This document shows, piece by piece, positions 1 to 10,535 of a stretch of DNA of 64,000 nucleotides (its first letter is position 1; every line of letters begins with the position of its first letter). Source of the DNA: Mauremys mutica (taxonomy: Eukaryota > Chordata > Testudines > Geoemydidae); contig NC_059082.1 in assembly GCF_020497125.1 (NCBI RefSeq), positions 49,126,524-49,190,523 on the forward strand, written 5' to 3'. The position numbers and the translations under genes are program-made. A model generated the notes under the pieces. It was not told where the DNA came from, did not search any database, and worked only from the letters and a program-made list of their open reading frames with translations.

Positions 1-321
1 CTAGGGCGAACCCACGGTTATGGGGCAAAATAATCCCCAGGGTTTAGCCGGGAATGGAGGCAGTCTACCCTCCTTCTCTAGTCTAGTGTGTGTTTTATTT
101 AGGGGATGTTCTTATTAGGGGGGGAGGAATATGTTGTGTATTTGGTTGTCATGGTTTTTGTTGCTATGGCAACTGAGTTAGATTATTATGGGTTAGCTCA
201 GCCAGCTTCAGCCGGCTGAGTGAGCTCTCTGTGACTGTAAATAAAATGGTGGTTTTGTTAGCTATCTGCTGTCTGGCCTCAAGTGATTTCTTCCTAAACC
301 GGCTGCCCCCAAAGATATAAT
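1..321 (+). repeat. Possible 3' part of an LTR
   Basis: This AT/GT-rich stretch has an AATAAA poly(A) signal at about 239-245, followed by a GT-rich run and the segment 270-321. That order (signal, GT-rich element, short end) resembles the R-U5 part of a retroviral or Gypsy LTR. The 5' part would lie outside the window and no target duplication can be read, so this is only a suggestion. It contains no credible ORF. Confidence 0.3.
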
Positions 322-954
322 ACCTTGCCTCTCTGTACAATGCACAGCAATAACAACAAGGCAATGCCTGCCACCTCCTCACCACACCCGCCAGCCCTGG
401 AGCACTGTCACCCTGACCCATGCACCAAATTCACCTGGCTGGGGAATTCCACGGGCATTGCTGGGATGATACCAGGGCTGAAATCACCCCAGGGCAGGAA
501 GAACGTACTGCATGGAACCCAGCTGCTGCTTGGCACACAGCAGAGGTCTCACAAATGCCCATCTATGTGCAAACCCCCAGCATATCGGTTGGTCCCCCCA
601 ATCTACCTATAGTGTCTGACAGCTGGCCCGTCTGATCCTGGCAGTCTACTTACAAATTGGTATTAGTGGCAATAATAAAGTAGTTAATGTTGTGACTAGA
701 AATCCACCTTATTTCCAGTCACCAAGGATTCCCGCAGAAGTACAACAGACCATTGGAACTCTCCCCTTCCAGGCCATGTCTTACTTGCCTCGAAGACAGA
801 CGAAGCACCACATGCATTAAAAGATTCTAGGGCACTGTTGAAATCCCTGGGCCCATGTACATGCCTAACAAAGCAAAGATCAGTCACCAGTCAGTTAAGG
901 GCTTAATTGCCAGGGAAGCTATTTCTTGTCTCTATCAGGCTGCTATTATTGTTG
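322..954. other. Unassigned sequence
   Basis: I see no recognisable gene or repeat here. The short ORFs on both strands have no family motifs. Confidence 0.4.
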
Positions 955-1044
955 GATGTATTATTTGTATTACCATAGTGCCTAGGAACCTCAGCCATGG
1001 AGCAGGGTCCCACTGTACCAGGCGCTATACAAACCCAGAAAAAA
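955..1044 (+). repeat. Old dispersed repeat, left half (split by the DIRS-like element)
   Basis: The segment ending in the phrase 'aggcgctatacaaaccca' is one half of an old dispersed repeat I recognise from sauropsid genomes but cannot name with confidence. Its continuation ('aagatggtccctgcccca') resumes at 6851, directly after the DIRS-like insertion, so the two halves flank the insert. Confidence 0.5.
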
Positions 1045-1100
1045 CGGTTACTTACCTTTATAACTGTTGTTCTTCGAGATGTGTTGCTCATATCCATTCC
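1045..1100. repeat. 56-bp inverted repeat arm, DIRS-like end
   Basis: This arm is the reverse complement of 1285-1340 with about one mismatch. A third related copy in the same orientation as this arm lies at about 1346-1385. Such extra copies of the terminal sequence next to one ITR resemble the internal complementary region of DIRS elements, which is thought to template circle closure. Confidence 0.75.
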
Positions 1101-1260
1101 ATGTAGGTGTATGCGCGCCGCGTGCACATTCGTCGGAAGACTTTTACCCTAGCAACTCAGTGGGTCGGCTGGGCGCCCCCTGGAGTGGCGCCACCATGGC
1201 GCCGGATATATAAACCAGCCGACCCACCCACTCCTCAGTTCCTTCTTGCCAGCTACTCCG
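1101..1260. repeat. Left inverted terminal repeat of the DIRS-like element
   Basis: About 1085-1255 is the inverted counterpart of about 6665-6835. It contains a TATA-like box (TATATAAA) at 1207-1214. The opposite copy carries TATATA at 6703-6708, so each terminal repeat keeps a possible core promoter. Confidence 0.75.
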
Positions 1261-1284
1261 ACAGTGGGGAAGGAGGGTGGGTTT

Positions 1285-1385
1285 GGAATGGATATGAGCA
1301 ACACATCTCGAAGAACAACAGTTACAAAGGTAAGTAACCGTTTTTTGTTCTTCGAGTGATTGCTCATATCCATTCCATGTAGGTG
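1285..1385. repeat. Internal complementary copies of the DIRS-like terminus
   Basis: 1285-1340 is complementary to 1045-1100, and about 1346-1385 is a second copy in the opposite sense sharing the phrase 'gctcatatccattccatg'. The pair sits just downstream (minus strand) of the recombinase frame, the usual place of the DIRS internal complementary region. Confidence 0.65.
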
Positions 1386-1394
1386 ATTCCCAAG

Positions 1395-2250
1395 CCTTAC
1401 GTAGGCGGTGGGGTCGGAGTGAGATGTTGCAGAATGCAAACTGCTGAGCCAAAGGCTGCATCATCTCTGGACAGATAGACCAAAGAGGCAAAGGTCCGGC
1501 TAGAGGACCAGGTAGTAGCATGACATAGCCCCTGGAAGGGTATGTGAGTCGGAAAGGCAGGAGAAGAAGCCTGAGCCTTGGTGAAACGAGCAGTAAGGTG
1601 GCTCGACGGGACATGGGCCAGTCACAGGAGGTGCAAATGCATGACATCACCCAAGATGGAAAGCTCTGGGAGGAGACAGGTAGGCCCTTCATCCGGTCTG
1701 CCAATACAACGAAGAGTTGGGGGCGTACAAAAAGGCTTGTCCGCTTGACATAAAAAGCGAGCGCCCTACGGACGTCTAGGGAGGGCGAATGTGCTCCCGT
1801 CGCAATGAATGGGGCTTCGGAAAGAAGACCGGAAGGAAGATAACCCGGATGATATGAAAGGTCAACAGCACCTTAGGGAGGACGGCCGGACGTGGCCACA
1901 ACCGCCCCTTGTCCTTATGCAACATAGTGTACCGTGGGTCCCCTGTGAGAGCCCGAAGCTCGGAGACTTTTCCAGCCGATGCAAAGGCTACAAAGAAAAA
2001 GCTGTCCCTCAGGACAGGTATCTCAGTGAGCATGTTGTCAGTGGTTTGAATGGAGCAGGCATAAGTCTGCTTATAACCAGGTTGAAGACCCAGGAGTTGG
2101 TGGGGTGGTGAACCTGGGGGCATAAATGCCCCAAGCCCTTGAGGAACCTAGAAACCACAGCGTGTGAGAATATGAAGCGGCCACTCTCCCTTGGGAGGAA
2201 GGTAGAGACGGCTGCCAAGTGCACCCTTAATGATGAACTGCGCCAGGCGC
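1395..2250 (-). pseudogene. Tyrosine recombinase of the DIRS-like element (decayed)
   Basis: This is the recombinase that would integrate the circular cDNA in place of an integrase. The N-terminal part reads 'RVHLAAVSTFLPRE' near 2215. The core box is 'ASAGKVSELRAL' near 1970, followed by 'LHKDKGRLWPRP' and 'LPKVLLTFH'. The C-terminal part, in another frame near 1400-1500, reads 'VYLSRDDAAFGSAV' and ends at a stop near 1395. In the family the residue just before VSEL is the first catalytic arginine; here it is lysine. Frameshifts separate the segments, so no full enzyme can be made. The domain call comes from conserved wording and position after RNase H. Confidence 0.65.
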
Positions 2251-2435
2251 TGCTGTTTGAAGATCATAGGCAATCCCAGAGGAAATAGATCGGAACCTCT
2301 GTGGGGGAAACATTGTGTTTCGTAGCAGCAAGAGAAAGACTGCCAGTTGGGCAGAAACGTTAACCGAGTGGAAGGCTTCCTACCACCCAGGAGAATCCTG
2401 TAGAACCGAGGCAGAACAATGTAACTCGGATCGGT

Positions 2436-2812
2436 TTAGGCCCGCAGCAGGCATGCGGAGATGTGCAGGAATTGCAGGTCTAGGTGGTAAAGTTTGCCGT
2501 GATCCAGCGTTATGAGGTCTGGGCAAAGAGGCAGGGGAATCGGTTGGCTACCGACAGGTCTAGCAACATGGTGTACCAGTGCTGCCTGGACCATGCTGGA
2601 GCGATCATGATCAGATGCGCTCTGTCCCTGCGGAGTGTTAGCAGGACCTTGCGAACCAGCGGAAGCGGTGGGAAAGCGGACGGCAGATGGCTCGTCCACG
2701 GCATCAGAAAAGCGGCCAAGATCGAGTCCTGGGAGAGGCCTTGGCATGAGCAGAACTTCTCTCTCGTTCCGTTTCCGTGAGAGCGAATTTCCAGAAATGT
2801 AAGGGATAACAT
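2436..2812 (-). pseudogene. Linker between RNase H and recombinase of the DIRS-like pol
   Basis: On the minus strand the phrase 'IAPAWSRQHWYTMLLDLSV' (near 2560-2620) matches the conserved Trp-rich segment that follows RNase H in DIRS-type polyproteins, where it usually reads like 'IAPxWPRQxWF'. It continues into 'PLPLCPDLIT' in a neighbouring frame. It marks the path from RNase H to the recombinase and helps to classify the element. Confidence 0.55.
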
Positions 2813-2908
2813 CCGGAGGAATCTACCACTTGAGAGACCGGAAGGAGCTGCTGAGACGATCCGCCAGAGTGTTCCGGACCCCTAGGAGAAAGGACGCTAC
2901 CAGGTCCA

Positions 2909-3154
2909 TCAATGGAGCTGTGCAGGAGTCCCGGAGCTGGATAGCTCCCTGCAAAGAGAGTAGGACCGTGCTCCTCTGTGCTTGTTTATGCAACGGGTGT
3001 CCGTTGTGTTATCTGTGAACATCGAGACACAAAAACCTTGTAGGTGCTGCTGAAGCGCCTGGTACACAAGGCAGAGTGCTCTCAACTCCCGGACATTGAT
3101 GTGCAAGGGCAGCTGTTGAGCCAACCAAAGGTCTGGAGTGGGAAACTGACCCAA
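2909..3154 (-). pseudogene. RNase H domain of the DIRS-like pol (decayed)
   Basis: The minus-strand frame contains 'LPLHINVRELRALCLVYQAL' followed by 'VSMFTDNTTDTRCINK'. The spacing INVxELxA...TDNTxxxxxIN is the signature of the RNase H domain of DIRS/Ngaro elements, which removes RNA from the cDNA hybrid. Acidic residues are visible in the E of 'RELRA' and the D of 'FTDNT'. It lies downstream of the reverse transcriptase remnants, as expected. The frame is open for only 81 codons and is cut off at both ends. Confidence 0.75.
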
Positions 3155-3539
3155 GTGAGCACCCCAGTCAAGAGATGGGGGCGTCCATCATGAGGGACAC
3201 CGAGGGTGAGGTGGATGGAACAGCACCCCTGCACACATCAGGGAGGGCGTCGACCCCCAGTCGAGGGAGCCTAGGACGCTCGGGGGGATCGAGGCGACCA
3301 TGACCATGCTGTCTCCGGCCGGGTGGTACACTGAGGTGAGTCACGATTAAAGTGTACGGAGGCGAAGCCTGGCATGTTCGGTTACGCACGTGCAGGCAGC
3401 CATGTGGCCCAGAAAACCTAGGCAAGTTCAAGCCAAAGTTGCTGGGAAGGTCCGTAGACCTTGTACAATGGTTACCAATGCGTGAAAGCAAGGCGTAGGT
3501 AAGCAGGCTGTGCGATACTGAAGTCCAGGGTGGCCTTAG

Positions 3540-3960
3540 TTAAGTCTATTCCCTGAGCGGGAATCCGGGTGGATTTCGTAATATGGATCCTCAGGCCTAA
3601 ACGCCGGAATAGGATCTCATCGATGCCCACACGAGTGGTAACTTGGGCCCCGGTGGCCCCTGGAATGAGCCAATCATCCAGATACGGAGAACGTGTATCC
3701 GACAGTGGCGGAGAGGGCGGCGACTACAGCCAGACACTGTGAATACACAGGGGGCTGGATAGAGGTCAGCCGGGAGGACCGTAAACTGGAAATGACGGTT
3801 GGCCACAAACCGGAGGTACCTGCTGTGCGGAGGATAAATGGCGACGTGAAAATACGCGCCGTTCATATTGAGGGCGGCATACCAGTCTCCGGGATCCAAG
3901 GATGGGATGACGGTCCCCATGGATACCATGCGGAACTCCAGGTATATCATAACTTGTTGA
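3540..3960 (-). pseudogene. Reverse transcriptase of the DIRS-like element (decayed)
   Basis: The minus strand encodes 'DPGDWYAALNMNGAYFHVAI' followed by 'RYLRFVANRHFQFTVLPADL', the A to B motif region of a DIRS-type reverse transcriptase (usual form 'LDLKDAYFHVPI...FQFTVLPFGL'). The polymerase box appears in a shifted frame at 3661-3686 as 'PYLDDWLIPGATGA', so a frameshift lies between the motifs. The first catalytic aspartate in the A motif appears as Asn ('NMNGAYF'), consistent with decay. Confidence 0.75.
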
Positions 3961-4193
3961 GCTCCCGCCGGTCTAGGATAGGTCTGAGACCTCCCTTCAC
4001 GTTGGGGATTAGGAACTAGTGGGGCTAGAAACTTTTGTCCCTTTCTACCGTGGAACCTCCTCTATAGCTCCGATGGTGAGGAGCCCCCGCACCTCTTGCA
4101 AGAGGAATTGCTCGTGAGAGGGGTCCCTAAGAGGGACGAGGAGGGATAGGCTTTTGCCCGATTGGTGGTTAGGAGGACCCTGATTTTGGCCCC

Positions 4194-4631
4194 TTAGGGG
4201 TCCCGACCAACGCCTACGACTGCCTCAGCGTCGCCTGCTGGCAAAGCCCTGTCTTTGTCTAGGCGCAGGGTAAGGGCGGCGAGGCTGGGCGGAAAGGTCG
4301 GCGGTGAGACATCGGCATGTACATGCCGAGAGGGAGTGCATAGTGACCTCGCTGACCTTTGGGCCTTGCAGCCTAGGGCCAGTTTTGAGAACAGGCCTTT
4401 GTCATTGAAGGACAAGTCCTGTATAGTGTGTAGCAGCTGCGAGGGAAGGCTTGATAACTGGAGCCATGAAATGCACCTCGTGGCAACACCCGAGGCCAGA
4501 GCCGTGGCTGTGGAGTCTGCTACCTCCAACAAGGTGTGGAGGGGAGCTCTCGCCACTTTGAGCCCTTTTTCCAGGAGGGCATCAAACTCTTGACGGGAGA
4601 TCTGAGAACCCGACTCCGTAAAGTCTCCCAC
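4194..4631 (-). pseudogene. Gag C-terminal part of the DIRS-like element
   Basis: A 145-codon minus-strand frame contains 'SWLQLSSLPSQ' and 'IQDLSFNDKGLFS', conserved phrases of the Gag-like ORF of vertebrate DIRS elements (usual form 'SWLQxSGLPxE...IQDLPFxGxxLFS'). The product would be the structural or nucleic-acid-binding protein of the particle. It is continuous with more Gag remnants upstream (higher coordinates). No full-length frame remains. Confidence 0.65.
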
Positions 4632-4639
4632 TAGATGAC

Positions 4640-6490
4640 AAGGGAGCAGGGGGAAAGATGTACATATAGGTGCCCGTCACCCCTGGAGGATACCATGCAC
4701 ATGCATTCGACTCCCGTGCCTACGGGCGGGATAGTGGCCACTTGGAGATTCATAGTGAATGCCACCCGTCTCGGGAGGTCCTTATGGGCCCCCGGGCTGA
4801 TTAGGGGAGGGTCCAAGGAGCACGCTTGTGCCACCGCCTCATCTGGGGAGGAGGGAGACGAAAAGCCGGGGCAAGTGGGTCTTGTGTGGGCTCACGCTCC
4901 TGGACGACCTGCTGATCTGGTGGGATGTGGGAATCCGGTGGCAGAACCGGACTCCCTCCGTAGCGGTCGGAGAGGGACGACTAACTGTCACCCCTGGTAC
5001 CCAGTGCTCTGACGGAACAGAGCGCGATGGGAGCACAGGTAGCACGCCCAAGATGTACAGGGCAGCCACTGATGGAGGTCAGGGTCCTGTCCTGGAGCAC
5101 CCGGAAGACTCTGGTGTCCACATCCGAATGGATGGCCATGGCGCTCGACGCGGCACCGGGAATCGGTACCGTGAGGCCTACCGGTACCAGGAGCGAGAAT
5201 GGGACCTGCGACCGGAGCGATGCCGGGAGGCTGGCCGAGATCTCGAGGCTCGATGCCGGGAGCGGCTACGTGAGTCCAGTGCCTGGAGCGGCGCCGAGAG
5301 CTGGATCTGCACCGAGTGTACCAGGTCTGGGAACGGGCCGCTGATCGGTGCCGCGGGTACAACCGGTACCGATATGGGGAACGGTGCCAGGACCGTGAAC
5401 GGTGCCGGCACCAGGCTTGACGACAGGACCGAGAACATCTGCGAGATTGCGATCGTGAACGGTGCCGCTCTGTGGTGCCGACGCCGGGTGGCATGAGCAA
5501 GACAGGCTCGCGATAGACAATATAACCCGCACTGGCGGTACCGAGGGTTAAAGCAGCGCAGGTTCTGCCCTTGCCATTAACACCCTCGCTGTGGAAATGT
5601 TTCCTGCGTGGAGGGAATGGTGAGCACAACCACAGCTCGCATCGGGGAGCGTTCAGGTGCTGGACTCGACGGCTCCTGCGTGGCCGGAGTCTACGGTGCT
5701 GATACTGTCGGTGCCGCAGCAGGTACCGGCGCCGGGCAGTGCGACGTAGTAGGGCACTCGGGCTGTGGAGCAGGCGGCTCGGACGCAGCTTAATAGCGAG
5801 CTCGACCACGGTTCGTACCAGGGAGCTTTTTAGCACCGGACTCGACGGCTCTTGCCTGGCCGGAGTTAATGGTGCGGATATTGTCGGTGCCGCGGCAGAC
5901 ATCGGTGCCGGGCGATCCTACTGAGCATAGCGCTCGGCTGCGGAGCAGGCGGCTCGGACACAGCCTCATAGCGAGCTCGACCACGGTCCATACCGGGGAG
6001 CTTTCCAGTACCGGACTCGACGGCTCTTGCCTGGCCGGAGTTAATGGTGCGGATATTGTCGGTGCCGCGGCAGACATCGGTGCCGGGCGATCCGACTGAG
6101 CATAGTGCTCGGCTGCGGAGCAGGCAGCTCGGACGCAGCAAGGATATTGTGCCTCTTCATCCTCCAGGCCGAGTAGACGTCGGAGCCAGCGACGGTCGGC
6201 GCCGAGAGGCCTTGGCGGTACTGGCGATCCGGTGCCGAGGGAGCGCTCCTGAAGATTAACCAGCGCTCGGTGTCGAGAGCGGAGGAGCAAGAGCTGCCTC
6301 CCTCAGGAGCTGTTTGAGATGAAAGTCCCGCTCCCCTTTGATCCCGGATTAAAGGCCTCACAAATGCGGCACTTATCTATGAGGTGAGATTCCTCGAGGC
6401 ACTTAGGAGAGGATCTCATGTCGGCATCGGCTTGTGGCCGGCCGAGCATTATAAAACCCTGTGGACCGGGCATCGGACCCAGCACCGGGT
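4640..6490 (-). pseudogene. Gag N-terminal and middle part of the DIRS-like element
   Basis: The minus strand begins with a frame at about 6485 containing 'DKCRICEAFNPGSKG', which resembles the Cys motif and following basic segment near the start of DIRS Gag. The middle is rich in Ser, Arg and Pro and is spread over several frames (6290-5790, 5902-4988). A tandem repeat with a period of about 175 bp, not a multiple of three, has duplicated part of it and shifts the frame. Little functional detail can be read. Confidence 0.5.
5640..6140. repeat. 175-bp tandem repeat, about three copies, in DIRS-like gag
   Basis: The phrase 'ggactcgacggctc' recurs at about 5662, 5838 and 6013, spacing about 175. 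The last two copies are nearly identical throughout; the first is more diverged and shorter. Because 175 is not divisible by three, each copy is read in a different frame within gag. Confidence 0.8.
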
Positions 6491-6639
6491 GAGGGGAAGG
6501 GGATAAACTCCAAACCCCTGTGAAATAAATACTATACTACAACAAATAAAGTTAACTACAACTATAAACATATGAACTATATACTTAACGAGAGAAACTA
6601 CGCGTAGCTAGGGAAGTGGAGGTCAGCTAAGCCGCGCTC

Positions 6640-6850
6640 CACTGTTCCAACGACCGACACGGGCGGTAAGAAGGAACTGAGGAGTGGGTGGGTTGGCTGG
6701 TGTATATATCCGGCGCCATGGTGGCGCCACTCCAGGGGGCGCCCAGCTGACCCACTGAGTTGCTAGGGTAAAAGTCTTCCGACGAATGTGCACGCGGCGC
6801 GCACACACCTACATGGAATGGATATGAGCAATCACTCGAAGAAGAACTGA
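6640..6850. repeat. Right inverted terminal repeat of the DIRS-like element
   Basis: This is the inverted counterpart of about 1060-1255, including the segment rich in 'ggcgcc' and the outermost phrase 'ggaatggatatgagcaatca' (about 6817-6836). A TATATA box lies at 6703-6708. The old host repeat resumes at about 6851. Confidence 0.75.
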
Positions 6851-6905
6851 AAGATGGTCCCTGCCCCAAGGAGCTCAGAATCTTGCCAAGCTGGAACATC
6901 AGCTG
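6851..6905 (+). repeat. Old dispersed repeat, right half
   Basis: Continuation of the repeat at 955-1044; the DIRS-like element lies between the two halves. Confidence 0.45.
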
Positions 6906-6952
6906 GTATCACCAAGTCACCTCCGTCCCTACAATGCACATCACCTAAGGGT

Positions 6953-7140
6953 CATAGAGTCATAGATTATAAGGCCAGAAGGAACCACTGTGATCATAAA
7001 AGGGCCCTCCTATACTACACAGGCCACATGGCTTCCCTGAGTTATTAATTCCCAGCAGATCTGTTAGAAAAAGACCCAATATTGATTTTTAAATTGCCAG
7101 TGATAGACTCCACCACAACCCTAGGTAAATTGTTTTAATG
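6953..7140 (-). mobile_element. CR1 LINE 3' end fragment
   Basis: The plus strand begins with the CR1 tail 'tcatagagtcatagatt' followed by the typical 'aaggccagaaggaaccactg'. CR1 3' ends carry an 8-mer tail, and here it lies on the left, so the element is on the minus strand. It is a non-coding 3' UTR remnant. Confidence 0.75.
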
Positions 7141-7800
7141 TTTAATTACCCACACTGTAAAAAATGGGCACCTTATTTCTGGTCTCTTCCTATCTTCAGG
7201 GGCCATCTGCCATAAGTAACATCTCTTGCATGCCACCTCCCAGTGCTGGACTGGTGGCCTGGACAAAGGGGGCTGCAATGAGGTAGTGCTGGGTGCATCA
7301 TCACAGGAATGGCTTCTGGCTTGCACAGATGTGATTGTAGTAGCATGAAAGGTGCTGTGATGCTTCCCTGGCAGTCAGCCCGTATCTCTGTATAATAGAT
7401 GACTCCACAGCTTGGAACAGCTCTACAGACAAGCCAGCCTGCCTTATTTTATTTTGTAAATTAACAGCCAGAAACTTCCTCACCCAGGTCCCTGGCCAGC
7501 TGCCATTGCATGTGGAGGCTGAGACAAGCTATGCCATACTTTAATTACACTGATTAATTTCAGAATACCAGCTTCAGCACAGCATCAGGCAGAGGGGAAG
7601 AGGTTACGGGAACTGGTAACACAAATGAATTGTTGTACTGTCCTCTCACCTCATCTGCTGCCAGGGCACCCACCCCCGCTGATCTGGCCCTATGCTCATT
7701 AGCTCTCTGATGTCATTTCAGCTGATCAGATGCCTTTGGCGTTCAGCACTTTGCTGGGACCCTGGTGCTGGGACAGAACTGGATTCAAGTCAGAACACGA
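7141..7800. other. Unassigned sequence between two CR1 copies
   Basis: No recognised gene. The short minus-strand ORFs have no family motifs. Confidence 0.4.
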
Positions 7801-10535
7801 ATCATAGAATCATAGAATCATAGAATTCAAGATCAGAAGGGACCATTATGATCATCTAGTCTGACCTCCTGCAAGATGCAGGCCTCATATGCCGATCCAC
7901 CCACTCCTTAAGCAAGCGACCCCTGCCCCATGCTTCGGAGGAAGGCGAAAAACCTCCAGGGCCACTGCCAATCTACCCTGGAGGAAAATTCCTTCCCGAC
8001 CCCAAATATGGCGGTCAGCTGAACCCCGAGCATGCGGTCAAGATTCTCTAGCCATACCCTCTGGAAAAAGCTTAAGGATATCATATCATTGACCCATTGT
8101 ACTATTTACCAGTGTGGCACTTAATTGACCTATTGACTAAGCCCCTTATCCTATCATACCATCTCCTCCATAAACTTATCTAGCTTAATTTTAAAGTCAT
8201 GGAGGTCCTTCGCCCCCACTGTTTCCCTCGGTAGGCTGTTCCAGTATAGCACTCCTCTGATGGTTAGAAACCTTCGTCTAATTTCAAGCCTAAATTTCCT
8301 GACTGACAATTTATATCCGTTCGTCCTCGTGTCCACATTAGCACTGAGCTGAAATAATTCCTCTCCTTCCCTGGTATTTATCCCTCTGATATATTTAAAG
8401 AGTGCAATCATATCTCCTCTTATCCTTCTTTTGGTTAAGGAAAACAAGCCGAGCTCCTCAAGTCTCCTTTCATACGACAGGCCTTCCATTCCTCGGATCA
8501 TTCTAGTGGCCCTTCTTTGTACCCGTTCCAGTTTGAATTCATCCTTCTTAAACATGGGAGACCAAAACTGCACACAATACTCCAAATGAGGTCTTACCAA
8601 CGCCTTATATAACGGGACTATCACCTCCTTATCCCTACTAGAAATACCTCGCCTAATGCATCCCAAGACCGCATTAGCTTTTTTAACGGCCACATCACAT
8701 TGCCTACTCATAGTCATCCTACGATCAACCAAGACTCCTAAGTCCTTCTCCTCCTCCGTTACTTCCAACTGGTGCGTCCCTAGCTTATAACTAAAATTCT
8801 TGTTAGTCATCCCTAAATGCATAACCTTACACTTCTCACTATTGAACTTCATCCTGTTACTAATACTCCAGTTTACAAGGTCATCCAAATCTCCCTGGAG
8901 GATATCCCGATCCTTTTCCGAATTGGCAATACCTCCCAACTTGGTGTCATCCGCAAACTTTATCAGCCCACTCCTACTCTTGGTCCCCAGGTCAGCAATA
9001 AATAGATTGAATAAAATCGGACCCAAAACTGAACCTTGAGGAACTCCACTGGTAACCCCCCTCCAACCCGACAGTTCCCCCTTCAATACTACCCTCTGCA
9101 GTCTCCCCTTTAACCAGCTCCTTATCCACCTCTGGATTTTCATTTCGATCCCCATCTTTTCCAATTTAACCAGTAATTCCTCATGCGGTACCCTATCAAA
9201 CGCCTTACTGAAATCCAGGTATATTAGATCCACCGCATTTCCCTTGTCTAAAAAATCTGTTACTTTCTCAAAGAAGGAGATCAGGTTGGTTTGGCACGAT
9301 CTACCTTTCGTAAATCCATGCTGTAATCTATCCCAGTTGCCATCGGCCTCATGCTCCGTAACCACCCTCTCTTTTAAAATTTTTTCCATGATTTTGCATA
9401 CTACAGATGTTAAACTAACAGGCCTGTAGTTACCCGGGTCACTTTTTTTCCCCTTCTTGAATATAGGAACTACATTAGCTAATCTCCAGTCAAACGGCAC
9501 AATCCCCGAATTTAGAGATTTATTAAAAATCATCGCCAACGGGCCAGCAACATCACTCGCCAATTCCCTTAATATTCTAGGATGAAGATTATCCGGGCCC
9601 CCCAATTTACTACCGTTAAGCTGTTCCAGTTTGGCTTCTACCTCGGATACCGTAATGTCCACCCCCATATCCTCATTCCCATCAGTCCCTCTATCACTAT
9701 TCCTTAGCCCTTCATTAGCCTCATTAAAGACCGAGGCAAAATATTCGTTCAGATATTGTGCCATTCCAAGATTATCCCTAATCTCCACTCCGTTTAAAGT
9801 TTTAAGCGGTCCCACTTCATCTTTCTTGGTTTTCTTCCTATTTATATGGCTAAAAAACCTTTTGCTATTGATTTTAATCCCCTTCGCTAGGTCCATCTCC
9901 ACCCGTCGCTTTGCCTTTCTCACTGCTTCCCTACACCCTCTGACCTCAATAAGGTAGGTTTCTTTGCTGATCTCTCCCATTTTCCACTCCTGGTACGCTT
10001 TCTGTTTTTTCTTAATGACCCCTCTAAGACGCTTGCTCATCCAGCTCGGTTTAAAACTGCTACCTACGAGCCGTTTTCCCTTTCTCGGGATACATTCCTC
10101 TGACAACTCCTGCAACTTCAACCTGAAGTAACCCCAGGCGTCATCTGCCTTTAGATCCCTAAGTATGTTAGTCCAGTCCACTTCCCTAACTAGTCGCCTT
10201 AATTTAGTAAAGTTAGCCCTTTTGAAATCGTAAACCCTAGTCTCAGATGCAATATTGATTATCCTCTCATTTATTTTGAAACGAATTAGCTCATGATCAC
10301 TCGAGCCAAGGTTGTCCCCTACAACTATTTCCTCAACAAGGTCCTCGTTACTCACCAAAATCAGATCTAAAATGGCATCCCCCCTCGTCGGTTCATCAAC
10401 CACTTGATGAAGGGATTCATCAGCTATCACGTCTAGGAAAAGCTGAGCCCTATTATTATTACTAGCATTTGTTTCCCAATCTATATCCGGGAAGTTAAAG
10501 TCCCCCATGATCGAAAGGGAAGGTACTCGGGGAAG
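7801..10535 (-). mobile_element. CR1 LINE, 5'-truncated, with long intact ORF2
   Basis: The minus-strand element ends on the left with three copies of the 8-mer 'aatcatag' at about 7801-7825, the CR1 3' tail. A roughly 330-bp 3' UTR follows (7826-8153), then the pol frame. The 5' end is truncated within the endonuclease domain near 10520-10540; upstream sequence is unrelated (a fragment of a palindromic MITE). I could not read a target duplication. Confidence 0.9.

Larger units (their letters stand above)
1040..6850 (-). mobile_element. DIRS-like tyrosine-recombinase retrotransposon, decayed
   Basis: Read on the minus strand, this 5.8 kb element has the DIRS order: Gag remnants (about 6490-4190), reverse transcriptase (about 3960-3540), RNase H (about 3150-2910) and a tyrosine recombinase region (about 2250-1395). 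Long inverted terminal repeats lie at each end and extra complementary copies sit beside the left one. It lacks LTRs in direct orientation and lacks an integrase. Frames are broken many times, so it is a fossil. The host repeat resumes on both sides without an obvious target duplication, as expected for recombinase-mediated insertion. Boundaries are good to about 10 bases. The DIRS assignment rests on motifs from several domains plus end structure. Confidence 0.83.

Noticed and set aside
4828..5902. 222-codon plus ORF and 304-codon minus ORF
   Set aside because: The plus frame is a shadow of the decayed DIRS-like Gag. The minus frame mixes Gag frames and repeats and is covered by the Gag pseudogene entry.
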